The position numbers were made by a program, and so were the translations under genes. This document shows positions 42,969-52,275 of a stretch of 64,000 nucleotides of DNA, piece by piece (within the stretch, counting starts at the first letter, position 1; each line of letters opens with the position of its first letter). Origin of the DNA: Elusimicrobiota bacterium (GTDB taxonomy: Bacteria > Elusimicrobiota > Elusimicrobia > UBA1565); contig JBAZVI010000002.1 in the NCBI GenBank assembly GCA_041660925.1, positions 124,001-188,000 on the forward strand. Reading direction: 5' to 3'. The notes beneath the pieces are model-generated. The model saw only the letters and a list, made by a program, of their open reading frames with translations. It searched no databases and was not told the DNA's origin.

Positions 42969-42986
42969 TGAACGAGCGTTCGTTCA
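42969..42986. promoter_or_regulatory. TetR-type operator at tetR promoter
   Basis: TGAACGAGCGTTCGTTCA: seven-base arms (TGAACGA and TCGTTCA) around GCGT. It overlaps the expected transcription start and resembles operators of FadR/PsrA-like TetR regulators in form. The core recurs inverted at 39881-39900. Confidence 0.75.
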
Positions 42987-43000
42987 TTAGGAGGGCGGCC

Positions 43001-43639
43001 ATGGAAGAGAAGAAGAACGGGAACCTGAAGGATTCGATCCATCGCGGCAAGATCCTGCGCGCGGCGACGACGCTCTTCCGGCGCCAGGGCTACCACGGGA
43101 CGTCGACGCGTCAGATCGCGCTGAAGGCCGGCGTCTCCCTGGGGAACATCTACAACCACTTCCCCACCAAGGAGCGCCTCTTCGCGACCCTCCTCGAGGA
43201 ATACGAGAAGGAGTACTTCTCCCCCTCCCAGCCGATGATGAAGGCCCTCGCGAAGACGACCTTCCCCGACGACATCGCGGAGATCGGAGAAGCCAGCCGG
43301 CAGACCGTCGAGAAGTTCGCCGACTACCTCCGCCTCATCTACGTGGACATGATCGAGTTCGACGCCAAGCACATCGCGCGGATCTTCATGGGGATGCGCG
43401 AACGCTACGCGAAGCTGCTCGAGACCCGGGGAGAGAAGCTCTCCTCCCGCATCGCCGAAGGCGTCGACCCCGTCGCGGCGATGATGACCGTGACGTTCTC
43501 GTATCAGAATTTCTTCATCATGGAGAAGCTCTTCAACGTGAAGGGCCATTACGGCATGGACGACAAGCAGGCGATCCGGCAGTTCGCCGAGCTCTTCCGC
43601 AACGGCATCCTCCCCCGGGAGGAGCGCCGAGGCCGCTGA
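43001..43639 (+). CDS. TetR family transcriptional regulator
   Basis: 212 aa from ATG at 43001 with TAGGAGG site. An earlier ATG at 42932 precedes the promoter and is rejected. DNA-binding domain: ILRAATTLFRRQGYHGTSTRQIALKAGVSLGNIYNHFPTKE over residues about 18-58, with helix-turn-helix in TRQIALKAGVSLGNIYNHF. The C-terminal ligand domain is helical. Probably autoregulated and controlling the surrounding hydrolase/CoA-transferase genes. Ligand may be an acyl-CoA, by context only. Confidence 0.93.
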   Translation: MEEKKNGNLKDSIHRGKILRAATTLFRRQGYHGTSTRQIALKAGVSLGNIYNHFPTKERLFATLLEEYEKEYFSPSQPMMKALAKTTFPDDIAEIGEASRQTVEKFADYLRLIYVDMIEFDAKHIARIFMGMRERYAKLLETRGEKLSSRIAEGVDPVAAMMTVTFSYQNFFIMEKLFNVKGHYGMDDKQAIRQFAELFRNGILPREERRGR

Positions 43640-43699
43640 CGGGACCCCCCCGAGGGGTCGCAATGCGCCGCGGCACGCCGCGGCAAGAGGGTTGAACGC

Positions 43700-44680
<981 letters not shown>

Positions 44681-44707
44681 TCGGGACTCCCCGTCGGGGA
44701 TTCCCGA
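44681..44707 (+). other. Hairpin between KAS III-like and CoA-transferase genes
   Basis: Arms TCGGGACTCCCC (44681-44692) and GGGGATTCCCGA (44696-44707), one mismatch, starting at the KAS III-like stop. No T-run. Possibly an mRNA-stabilising or attenuating hairpin inside the operon. Confidence 0.5.
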
Positions 44708-44726
44708 TGGGGGCTTCGGAGGGAAC

Positions 44727-46076
44727 ATGGACGCGACGGCGACGAAGGCACACGCGGGCGCCAAGGGCGGGAAGTGGCGTGAGATCTACAAGAGCAAGCT
44801 CGTCTCCGTCGAGGAGGCGGTCGCGAGGATCGAGTCCGGCGACGACGTCATCGTCGCGCAGTGCGCCTCGGAGCCGCAGGGCTGCATGTCGAAGTTCCAC
44901 CTGGTCAAGGACAAGGTCCGCGACGTCCGGGTCTTCTCGGTCCTGACGCTGAAGCCCTACGACTTCTACATGAAGCCGGAGATGAAGGGGCACTTCGAGC
45001 TCTGCAGCTGGTTCCACGCCCCGGGCTCGCGCGCCGCGCTCTCGGCGGGCACCGGGACCGTCACCTATGTCCCCAACATGCTGCATCGCGCGGCGCTCGA
45101 CCGGCTCTCGGCGCGCAAGCCGGACATCTTCTTCGGCACCTGCACGCCGATGGACGCCAACGGCTTCGTCTCCCTCTCGCTCGGCGTCACCTACGAGAAG
45201 GACATCCTGGAGGCGGCCGACACGGTCGTTCTCGAAGTCAACGAGAACCTCCCGCGGACTTTCGGCGACACCCACGTGCACGTCCAGGACGTGGACCTCT
45301 TCGTCGAGCACCACCAGGAGGTCCCGACGCTGCCCGCTCCCGAGCCCTCGGAGACGGACCTCCTCATCGGCCAGCACATCGCGGAGCTCGTGTCGGACGG
45401 CTCGACCCTCCAGCTCGGCATCGGCGGCATCCCCAACGCCGCCGCGCTCGCGCTCAAGGGCAAGAAGGACCTGGGCGTGCACACGGAGATGCTGGTGGAC
45501 TCCATGATGGAGCTCTACGACCTGGGCGTGGTGACGAACAAGCGCAAGGCGCTGGCCAAGGACAAGTTCATCACGACCTTCGCCATGGGCTCGCGCAAGC
45601 TCTACGACTGGCTCGACGACAACATGGCCGTCGAGTTCCGCCGCGGCGCCTGGGTCAACGACCCGGCGGTCCTGCGGCAGAACTCGCGCATGGTCTCCAT
45701 CAACACCTGCCTCATGGTGGACTTCACCGGGCAGGTCGCCAGCGAGTCCATCGGCACGCGGCAGTACTCCGGCACCGGCGGGCAGACGGACACCGCGGTC
45801 GGGGCGAAGGAGGCCTACGACGGCCTCGGGAAGTCCGTCATCGCCTGCTACGCGACGGCGAAGGGCGGCAAGGTCAGCACCATCGTCCCGACGCTGCCCG
45901 AGGGGACGGCCGTCTCCCTCCATCGCGCGAACTGCGACCACATCGTCACCGAGCACGGCATCGCCTACATGCGCGGCCGCACGGTGCGCGAGCGCACGCA
46001 GAACCTCATCGCCGTCGCGCACCCGGACTTCCGTTCCGAGCTGACCGCTCAGGCCCGCAAGCTGGGCTACCTCTAG
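44727..46076 (+). CDS. Acetyl-CoA hydrolase/transferase family CoA-transferase
   Basis: 449 aa with GGAGGGA ribosome site. The family includes 4-hydroxybutyrate CoA-transferase, butyryl-CoA:acetate transferases and succinate CoA-transferases, which form a glutamyl-CoA intermediate. Seen: FFGTCTPMDANGFVSLSLG, QLGIGGIPNAAALALKG, LGVHTEMLVD and DFTGQVASESIGTRQYSGTGGQ, with HGIAYMRGRTVRERTQNLIAVAHP near the end. Probably activates an organic acid for beta-oxidation. 4-hydroxybutyrate-type specificity is possible but not proven. Confidence 0.9.
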   Translation: MDATATKAHAGAKGGKWREIYKSKLVSVEEAVARIESGDDVIVAQCASEPQGCMSKFHLVKDKVRDVRVFSVLTLKPYDFYMKPEMKGHFELCSWFHAPGSRAALSAGTGTVTYVPNMLHRAALDRLSARKPDIFFGTCTPMDANGFVSLSLGVTYEKDILEAADTVVLEVNENLPRTFGDTHVHVQDVDLFVEHHQEVPTLPAPEPSETDLLIGQHIAELVSDGSTLQLGIGGIPNAAALALKGKKDLGVHTEMLVDSMMELYDLGVVTNKRKALAKDKFITTFAMGSRKLYDWLDDNMAVEFRRGAWVNDPAVLRQNSRMVSINTCLMVDFTGQVASESIGTRQYSGTGGQTDTAVGAKEAYDGLGKSVIACYATAKGGKVSTIVPTLPEGTAVSLHRANCDHIVTEHGIAYMRGRTVRERTQNLIAVAHPDFRSELTAQARKLGYL

Positions 46077-46079
46077 GCC

Positions 46080-47411
46080 ATGCGCGTGAAGGCGAGCCAC
46101 CGGGTCGCGCTGGCCCTCATCCTCTGCTACCTCGTCGCCTGGCTGGACCGGATGGCCATCAACATGACCATCCCCTTCATGGCGAAGGACCTGGGGATCG
46201 GGCCCGAGCGCATCGGCTGGATCCTGAGCGCCTTCTTCCTGGGCTACTCCCTCTTCCAGATCCCGGGCGGGATCCTCGCCGACCGGCACGGGCCGCGCAA
46301 GGTCATCCTGGGCGCTCTCTCGTGGTGGTCGGTCTTCACGGCCCTCACGGGCCTCATGGGCGGGCTGCCCTCCATGCTCGCGACGCGCTTCCTCTTCGGC
46401 GTCGGCGAGGGCGTCTTCCCGGCCTCGGTCTGGAAGGTCCTCGCGCAGTGGTACACGAAGAAGGACCGCACGACGGCCAACGCGGTCGTCATCTCGTCGA
46501 TCGCGCTCGGCCCGGCGCTGACGCCGCTGCTCCTGGCCCCGGTGCTCGCCCGCTACGGCTGGCGCGTCTGCTTCTACCTGCTCGGCCTCCTGGGCGTCGT
46601 CTGCGTGCTCGTGGCCCGCGCCGCGGTCTACAACGCCATCCGGGAGTCCCCCCACTCCACTTGGAAGGACATCGAGGAGTACGAGTCCGACATCCGCTCG
46701 GAGGAGGCGAACGCCGAGGGCTCCCTGGAGCCCGCCGGGCTCGGGGAGCTCCTGCGCATGCCCGCGGTCTGGGTCCTCTTCTTCATCGCGCTCGTCTTCA
46801 ACGTGACGATGTACGGCTGGCTGACCTGGCTGCCCTCCTATCTGATGAAGGTGAAGGGGCTCGACCTGCGCGGCACGGCCTGGGCGGCCTCGCTGCCCTT
46901 CGCGTTCGGGACGGTCGGCTGCATCTCGGCGGGCTGGATCTCGGACCGCTTCTTCCGGGGCCGGCGCAAGCGGCTCGTGCTCGGCTGCATGGTCCTGGGC
47001 GGTCTATCCCTCTGGGGCTTCACGCGGGTCGCGGACCCGACGGCCTACATGGCGCTGCAGTGCGTCGCAGGGCTCCTCCTCTTCATGGCCTGCGGGGCTT
47101 GCGGCGCGTTCACGATGATCCTCCTGCCGACGCGGATGATGGGCGCGGGAAGCGGCTTCATCAACACCGGCGGGCAGATCGGGGGCTTCCTCACGAACCT
47201 GATCATCGGCTACACCATCGCTTTCCGCGGCGGCGACTATGCCGCCGGCTTCGACGTGATGCTCGGGGCGCTGGTCCTGGCGGCCCTCCTTGTCCTGCTC
47301 GGCATCCGCGAGGGGCGCCGCGGGACCGTGGCCGCGGCGGCCCCCCTCACCCCCAGCCCCTCTCCCGGCGGGGAGGGAGAGGGAACGCCCTCTGCGCCTG
47401 AGTCCGCCTGA
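46080..47411 (+). CDS. MFS transporter (ACS-like)
   Basis: 443 aa, 12 transmembrane helices, starting four bases after the CoA-transferase. The start AWLDRMAINMTIPFMAKDLG and GYSLFQIPGGILADRHGPRKV (MFS signature between helices 2 and 3) resemble anion:cation symporters that import organic acids. Likely importer of the acid processed by the neighbouring enzymes. The last 22 or so residues (LTPSPSPGGEGEGTPS) are encoded by a dispersed GC-rich repeat. Confidence 0.9.
   Translation: MRVKASHRVALALILCYLVAWLDRMAINMTIPFMAKDLGIGPERIGWILSAFFLGYSLFQIPGGILADRHGPRKVILGALSWWSVFTALTGLMGGLPSMLATRFLFGVGEGVFPASVWKVLAQWYTKKDRTTANAVVISSIALGPALTPLLLAPVLARYGWRVCFYLLGLLGVVCVLVARAAVYNAIRESPHSTWKDIEEYESDIRSEEANAEGSLEPAGLGELLRMPAVWVLFFIALVFNVTMYGWLTWLPSYLMKVKGLDLRGTAWAASLPFAFGTVGCISAGWISDRFFRGRRKRLVLGCMVLGGLSLWGFTRVADPTAYMALQCVAGLLLFMACGACGAFTMILLPTRMMGAGSGFINTGGQIGGFLTNLIIGYTIAFRGGDYAAGFDVMLGALVLAALLVLLGIREGRRGTVAAAAPLTPSPSPGGEGEGTPSAPESA
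47345..47392. repeat. REP-like palindromic unit inside MFS 3' end
   Basis: CCCTCACCCCCAGCCCCTCT followed by CCCGGCGGGGAGGGAGAGGG. Same family as the hairpins at 2672-2758. It is translated in frame as LTPSPSPGGEGE and forms the C-terminal tail of the MFS protein, so it inserted near the original stop. Confidence 0.7.
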
Positions 47412-47523
47412 CCAAGGGCCTATCCAGCGGCGTGGGTCTTTCGGCAAGGCATGGACCTATAGGAGAGTCCTATACGGGGTCTGGGCCCAAATCCTGCTTT
47501 AAATGCCTTTTCGGCCCATGCGA

Positions 47524-47552
47524 TTGCGGAGAGTCTCCCTTATCATTATCAT
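47524..47552 (+). promoter_or_regulatory. Promoter candidate for exported Lon-like gene
   Basis: TTGCGG (47524-47529), 17 bases, TATCAT (47547-47552), in an AT-rich patch 44 bases before the ATG at 47596. The gap 47412-47523 otherwise shows no gene. Confidence 0.5.
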
Positions 47553-47595
47553 TGTGAAGGCAGATTCCTTTCAGTCTGTCGTGAGGAGAAGGACT

Positions 47596-50500
47596 ATGAG
47601 CGACATTTCCGGCTGCTCGAAGAAAATCCTGGCCGTGGCGTTGGCGGCGTTCCTGCTGACGCCTTCCCCGGCCCTCTGGGCGCAGGTCACTCAGGCCCAG
47701 GTCTCCCAGGCTCCCGTCCCGGGCGTCTCCGGCGTCTCCGGCGTAGTGAAGGTCTACGACGTGCAGCTCGCGCCGATGAACATCGCGGCGCCCGCCTCGC
47801 TGCAGGGCATCCCCGGCCTCGCGGGCAATCCGACGCTCAAGACCGCCGCCCAGGCGCAGACCGCCGTCATCTCCCCTGCTGCGGCCGCCGCCGCTCCGAT
47901 CGCGGCGCAGCAGTCGGTCATGGCGGTCGAGCGCCACCCGGTCATCGCGATCCTCAACGGGCTCCGGACCGCCGGCGTCGTCCTCCCGGACAAGCTCGAC
48001 ACCGTCCAGGACCTCGCGAAGCTCAAGTCCGCCGCCGAGGCCCTTCCCGAGGGAGCCGCGCGCCGGGACATCCTCTCCTTCGTGGAGGCCCTATCCGCGC
48101 CCAAGGGCAGCGAGGGCGCCGCCTCCGGCCGACTCTTCGACAACAACGGCGTGAAGGTCGTCGCCGACGGGCTCATGCCCGCCGCGCAGACCGCCGAGCC
48201 CCAGGGCTTCTGGGCCTCCCTCTCCCGCTCCCGCTCCCGCCTCGTCCCCTCCGGCCTCAAGCGCTACGCCGCGGAGAAGGCCGAGGCCGCGAGGCCGAAG
48301 GCCGGAACCATCGCCGTCGAGAAGCTCCAGGTCCCCATCGAACGCCTGCGCTGGTCCCCGAAGGACGAAGACCTCCCGGCCAGCACCGCCGAGCTCGCCG
48401 CTTCCGACCACCAGGTCATCGGACAGGACCGCGCGCTGCGCGCGATGCTCTTCGGCTTCAAGATGGCCGGCCCCGGCTACAACGTCGTCGTCACCGGCCC
48501 CGACGGGTCGGGCCGCGAGACCGCGGTGCGCCACATCCTCAGCGAGCTCGCGCCCACGATGGCGACGCCCAAGGACATGGCGGTCCTCACCAACGTCGAG
48601 AACAAGGACCGGCCGCTCCTCTTCAAGCTCCCCGCCGGCTCCGCGCCGGCGCTGAAGAAGGCCATCGCCGCCTTCTACGACCGCTTCGCTCAGCTCCTGC
48701 CGCAGGCCCTCGAGGGCGGCTCCGCCGCCGAGGCGAAGAAGCAGCTCCAGGACCAGTTCCAGGCCGCGGCGCTCCAGCGCCAGCAGGAGCTCGACGCGGC
48801 GACCTCCCAGATCAAGTTCGGCCCCAACGGCCGCTACGGCCTCGTCGTGCGCATGCAGCAGAGCGAGGAAGGCGTCCAGATCTTCGTCGCCCCGACCGTC
48901 GACGGCGCGCCCATCAGCGAGGAGTCGCTCCAGGAGCATCTCGCGAAGGGGACCATCACCCAGGCGGAATGGGCTCAGGTCCAGAAGGAGCTGCAGCCGA
49001 TCGGCACGAAGATCGTGGAGCAGTACAAGGCCATGGTCATGCAGAACCAGAAGGACTACCAGTCGGTCCAGGAGCAGATCGCCCTGGTCGACGGACAGAT
49101 GGTCACGGCCCTGGTCAACCAGCTCATGGCGCCCGTGCTCGCGACGGTGATGCCGGCCGTCACGCACGACGACCCCGCGCACCAGAAGCTCCAGCAGAAG
49201 GTCGAGGCCATGAAGGCCGAGATCCAGTCCAAGCTCGGGACCGTCGAGTCCGGCCCGTTCAAGGGCACGATCCAGCTCGTCGAGACGACCCAGGGCTACC
49301 GCCCGGCGGTCGAGGTCTCCTTTGAAGGAGAGGTCCTCGAGGGCAACGAGGCCATCGCGCAGCTCGTCGCCGAAGGCAAAGTCGAGCAGGCGGCCGTCGA
49401 AGCGCTCATGGCGAAGCTCCAGGAGGCCGTGCAGGGCTACGCGCAGGCCATGCAGCAGGTCATGCTCGCCTTCAAGAAGGAGCACGACGCGCTCCACAAG
49501 GCGGACCCGAAGCCCGACGCGGACACGCAGTACGCCGTCAAGGGGCTGCGCGGCTTCTTCAGCCACCTCGCGTCGAACTACGAGATGTTCCTCCCCGGCA
49601 AGAACGGCCAGCGGCAGGATCCGAGCGAGATCTTCAAGTTCTCCGTCCTGTCCGCGAACCGCCCTGAGGGCGGGGCGCCGGTGGTCTACGAGAAGAACCC
49701 GACCTACGAGAACCTCTTCGGGACCGCGCAGAAGCAGATGCGCCTGGTGCAGACGACCAACGGCATGATGCCCATCGAGATGCCCGGCGGCCCCCTGCTC
49801 AAGGGAGGCTCCTTCCACAAAGCCAACGGCGGCTTCCTCGTGCTCCAGCTCGAGGACGTGCTCCGCGAGCCCGGCGTCTGGCAGGCGCTCTCGAAGTCGC
49901 TGCGCAGCGGCTACGCCTCCATCACCGAGGACGGCCTCGTCGGCTTCGCCAACCGCGGCGGCGCGTACGCCATCCCCACGGCCGTCAAGGTGGTGCTCGT
50001 CGGCTCTCCGATGCTCAAGATGATGCTCGAGCACTACGACGAGGACTTCCGCGCGCAGTTCGGCGCCCTCGCCGAGTTCGAGTCCTCGCTGGAGATCTCG
50101 GCGCCGGCCATCGAGAGCTACCTCGACTTCATGAAGAACATGGTCGCCCGGAGCGCGGGCGAGCTCCTCGACCTCACCCGCGGCGCCCTGCGCAGCGTGA
50201 TGGAGTACGGCGCGAAGCTCACCGGCTCCAACGAGAAGCTCTCCATGCAGTTCGGCTCCGTGCTCGGCCTCCTCAAGGAGTCCTCGTTCTGGGCGAAGGA
50301 GAACGGCCACGACATGGTCCAGGCCGAGGACGTCGTCCAGGCGCTCAAGGAGCGCTCGGAGCGCGAGGGGGCGGGCGTGCGGCACTACCGGACCCTCTAC
50401 GACAAGAACGTCTTCATGGCGGCCACCGACGGCTACGTCGTCGGCCAGATCAACGGCCTGGCGGTCATGGGCGAGTTCGGCGTGCCCAGCCGCATCACGG

Positions 50501-51072
50501 TGACGGCGACGGCCGGCTCCGGCCTGGTCGTCTCCTGGGACCATAACGCGGGCACCACGGGTTCGAGCTTCAACAAGGCGCTCGGCGTGGTCCAGGGCTT
50601 CCTGCGCAACACCTTCGGGAAGACCCGGCCGCTGACCGTCGACCTCCAGTACTCCTTCGAGCAGAACTACGGGGGCATCGACGGCGACTCGGCGACCTCG
50701 ACGAAGATCTACGCGGCGCTCTCGGCCCTCTCCGGGACCCCGATCTTCCAGGGGATCGCGGTGACCGGCTCCGCCGACCAGTTCGGCAACGTCCAGGCCA
50801 TCGGCGGCGCCAACGAGAAGATCACGGGCGTCTACGAGCTGGCCAAGTCGCGCGGCTTCACCGGGAAGCAGGGCGTCATCATCCCGGCCTCGAACATCAC
50901 CGAGCTCAACCTCAAGCCCGAGATCGTCCAGGCGGTGCGCGAGGGCAAGTTCCACATCTGGGGCGTCGAGCACGTCAGCCAGGGCATCGAGGTCCTGACC
51001 GGCGTCGCCTACTCCGAGATCCTCCGCCAGGCCCGGCAGAACATCGGCAAGGTCGGCGGCCCGGCGAAGTAA
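47596..51072 (+). CDS. Exported Lon-like (COG1067/LonB-type) protease with degenerate Walker A
   Basis: 1158 aa from ATG at 47596 (AGGAGAAGG upstream). A signal peptide (KKILAVALAAFLLTPSPALWA) is followed by about 160 residues rich in Ala/Pro/Val, then the AAA_32-type module. The phosphate loop reads VVVTGPDGSGRETAV, with R-E where active ATPases have K-T/S. A long coiled-coil insertion (about residues 280-590) follows. The Walker B-like part is NGGFLVLQLEDVL. The C-terminal Lon protease domain is intact: Ser in GGIDGDSATSTKIY and Lys in GGANEKITG. Predicted to be an ATP-independent or regulated periplasmic or outer-surface protease. Confidence 0.85.
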   Translation: MSDISGCSKKILAVALAAFLLTPSPALWAQVTQAQVSQAPVPGVSGVSGVVKVYDVQLAPMNIAAPASLQGIPGLAGNPTLKTAAQAQTAVISPAAAAAAPIAAQQSVMAVERHPVIAILNGLRTAGVVLPDKLDTVQDLAKLKSAAEALPEGAARRDILSFVEALSAPKGSEGAASGRLFDNNGVKVVADGLMPAAQTAEPQGFWASLSRSRSRLVPSGLKRYAAEKAEAARPKAGTIAVEKLQVPIERLRWSPKDEDLPASTAELAASDHQVIGQDRALRAMLFGFKMAGPGYNVVVTGPDGSGRETAVRHILSELAPTMATPKDMAVLTNVENKDRPLLFKLPAGSAPALKKAIAAFYDRFAQLLPQALEGGSAAEAKKQLQDQFQAAALQRQQELDAATSQIKFGPNGRYGLVVRMQQSEEGVQIFVAPTVDGAPISEESLQEHLAKGTITQAEWAQVQKELQPIGTKIVEQYKAMVMQNQKDYQSVQEQIALVDGQMVTALVNQLMAPVLATVMPAVTHDDPAHQKLQQKVEAMKAEIQSKLGTVESGPFKGTIQLVETTQGYRPAVEVSFEGEVLEGNEAIAQLVAEGKVEQAAVEALMAKLQEAVQGYAQAMQQVMLAFKKEHDALHKADPKPDADTQYAVKGLRGFFSHLASNYEMFLPGKNGQRQDPSEIFKFSVLSANRPEGGAPVVYEKNPTYENLFGTAQKQMRLVQTTNGMMPIEMPGGPLLKGGSFHKANGGFLVLQLEDVLREPGVWQALSKSLRSGYASITEDGLVGFANRGGAYAIPTAVKVVLVGSPMLKMMLEHYDEDFRAQFGALAEFESSLEISAPAIESYLDFMKNMVARSAGELLDLTRGALRSVMEYGAKLTGSNEKLSMQFGSVLGLLKESSFWAKENGHDMVQAEDVVQALKERSEREGAGVRHYRTLYDKNVFMAATDGYVVGQINGLAVMGEFGVPSRITVTATAGSGLVVSWDHNAGTTGSSFNKALGVVQGFLRNTFGKTRPLTVDLQYSFEQNYGGIDGDSATSTKIYAALSALSGTPIFQGIAVTGSADQFGNVQAIGGANEKITGVYELAKSRGFTGKQGVIIPASNITELNLKPEIVQAVREGKFHIWGVEHVSQGIEVLTGVAYSEILRQARQNIGKVGGPAK

Positions 51073-51087
51073 GCTTCAGAGAAGAAC

Positions 51088-51120
51088 AGCCCCCGGAGCT
51101 CACGCTCCGGGGGCTGTTTC
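51088..51120 (+). terminator. Terminator after exported Lon-like gene
   Basis: Perfect 12-bp stem AGCCCCCGGAGC (51088-51099) and complement (51104-51115) with a four-base TCAC loop, followed by GTTTCATTT. Lies 15 bases after the stop and before the convergent EamA gene. Confidence 0.85.
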
Positions 51121-51189
51121 ATTTCCCCCCGCACACGCGTCTCTTCCCCCCTCTCGAGGGGGGCGTAGGGGGTAGAGCCCTACCGCCGG

Positions 51190-52050
51190 TCAGTCGATAG
51201 GAATCGCTGTGCGTGCACGACGGGAATCCAGCATGACGCCCGCGATGCCGCCGCCGATGAGGAGACAGCCGGTCCAGGTCCAGGGGTCGGGGACCTCCCC
51301 CCAGAAGGCCCAGCCCCCTCCGACTCCCACCACCAGCGAGAAGAGGGTCCCGACGCTCCCCAGCGAGACGGGCGCGTCGCGCAGGCCGGCGGTGAGGAAG
51401 AACTGTCCGATCGTTGCGCAGGCGGCCGTCGCGGCCAGCATGAGCAGCTGGCGGGCGTCGGGGAGCCAGCCCGAGGAGAGGACCCAGGGGAGCATCGCGG
51501 CTCCCCCCAGTCCGGTGAAGTAGGCGAGGATGCGCAGATGGGGCTCGTCCTGCGCGATGGAGCGCAGCGTGGCGAAGGCCAGCGAGGCGGTGAGCCCGGC
51601 GCAGAGGGCCATGAGCGCGGGCAGAAGGGCTCCCGCGAAGGAGGGGCGCAGGGTCACGTAGACCCCGACGAAGGCGAGGGCGGTGCAGGCCATCGCGGAG
51701 CGGGACGGACGTTCTCCGAAGAAGAGGATCCCCCAGAGCACGGCGAAGAGCGGAGCGGTCTGGTTGAGCAGGGTGTTGTTGGCCAGCGGCATGCGCGGCA
51801 GGGCCCAGAAGTTCGTGATCATGGCGAGCAGGGCGAGGATGGCGCGCAGACCGAGACGGGGCCAGTTGCGGCTCGCCAGGGGCAGTCCCTCGCGGCGCAG
51901 GAGCCACCAGACCTCGGGGAAGGCCAGGGCGTTCCTCAGGCAGACGACCCAGACGGCGGGCACGTCTGGGCCGAGGCCCTTGATGAGCATGGCCGCGGAA
52001 CTGAACCAGAGAGAGGAGAAGACGGTGAGGAGGATGCCGCGGAGCTTCAT
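51190..52050 (-). CDS. EamA/DMT family transporter
   Basis: 286 aa with ten predicted helices in two EamA repeats. The first covers about residues 5-138 (NFWALPRMPLANNTLLNQTAPLFAVL). The second covers about 150-280 (FFLTAGLRDAPVSLGSVGTLFSLVVGV). Members export metabolites such as amino acids or nucleosides; substrate not predictable. Single gene, convergent with the Lon-like gene. A GGGGG-rich palindrome (CCCCCTCTCGAGGGGG) lies between the two stops. Confidence 0.88.
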   Translation of the reverse strand: MKLRGILLTVFSSLWFSSAAMLIKGLGPDVPAVWVVCLRNALAFPEVWWLLRREGLPLASRNWPRLGLRAILALLAMITNFWALPRMPLANNTLLNQTAPLFAVLWGILFFGERPSRSAMACTALAFVGVYVTLRPSFAGALLPALMALCAGLTASLAFATLRSIAQDEPHLRILAYFTGLGGAAMLPWVLSSGWLPDARQLLMLAATAACATIGQFFLTAGLRDAPVSLGSVGTLFSLVVGVGGGWAFWGEVPDPWTWTGCLLIGGGIAGVMLDSRRARTAIPID

Positions 52051-52125
52051 GGGTCCATTATCTCACTTTGTATCAGGCGCGCGCTGCCGCGCGCGCCTGG
52101 GTCTGCTAAGAATTTCGGGTCGTTC

Positions 52126-52206
52126 CGGAATCAGCCGCCGCGCACCGCTCCGGTGGGCGGGTGGGTGGAGGAGCCTCCGCCAGGTGTGCGCCTCGCGTCG
52201 CGCACA
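52126..52206. repeat. Repeat fragment and long hairpin upstream of tRNA-Asn
   Basis: GCCGCCGCGCACCGCTCCGG (52134-52153 region) matches part of the tRNA-upstream repeat (GCCGCCGCACCGCTCCGG at about 30161-30178). It is followed by a hairpin with 12-base arms CCAGGTGTGCGC and GCGCACACCTGG (about 52178-52209). Probably a degenerate member of the same repeat family. No gene seen in 52051-52275. Confidence 0.45.
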
Positions 52207-52275
52207 CCTGGCGAGACCCTACGCCGGAGATATCCCTCTTCGAATCTGCTAAAATAGCTCCGCAGTAAGCACCAT

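Noticed and set aside
42932..43000. Earlier start for the TetR regulator
   Set aside because: It precedes the consensus promoter and operator, so it would not be transcribed from it; ATG at 43001 has a TAGGAGG site.
47503..47595. Longer N-terminus for the exported Lon-like protein
   Set aside because: The extra codons overlap the promoter candidate and would bury the signal peptide; ATG at 47596 has a good ribosome site.
48091..50973. A 960-codon minus-strand open frame opposite the Lon-like gene
   Set aside because: Composition is that of an antisense shadow; the plus strand encodes recognisable protease motifs throughout.
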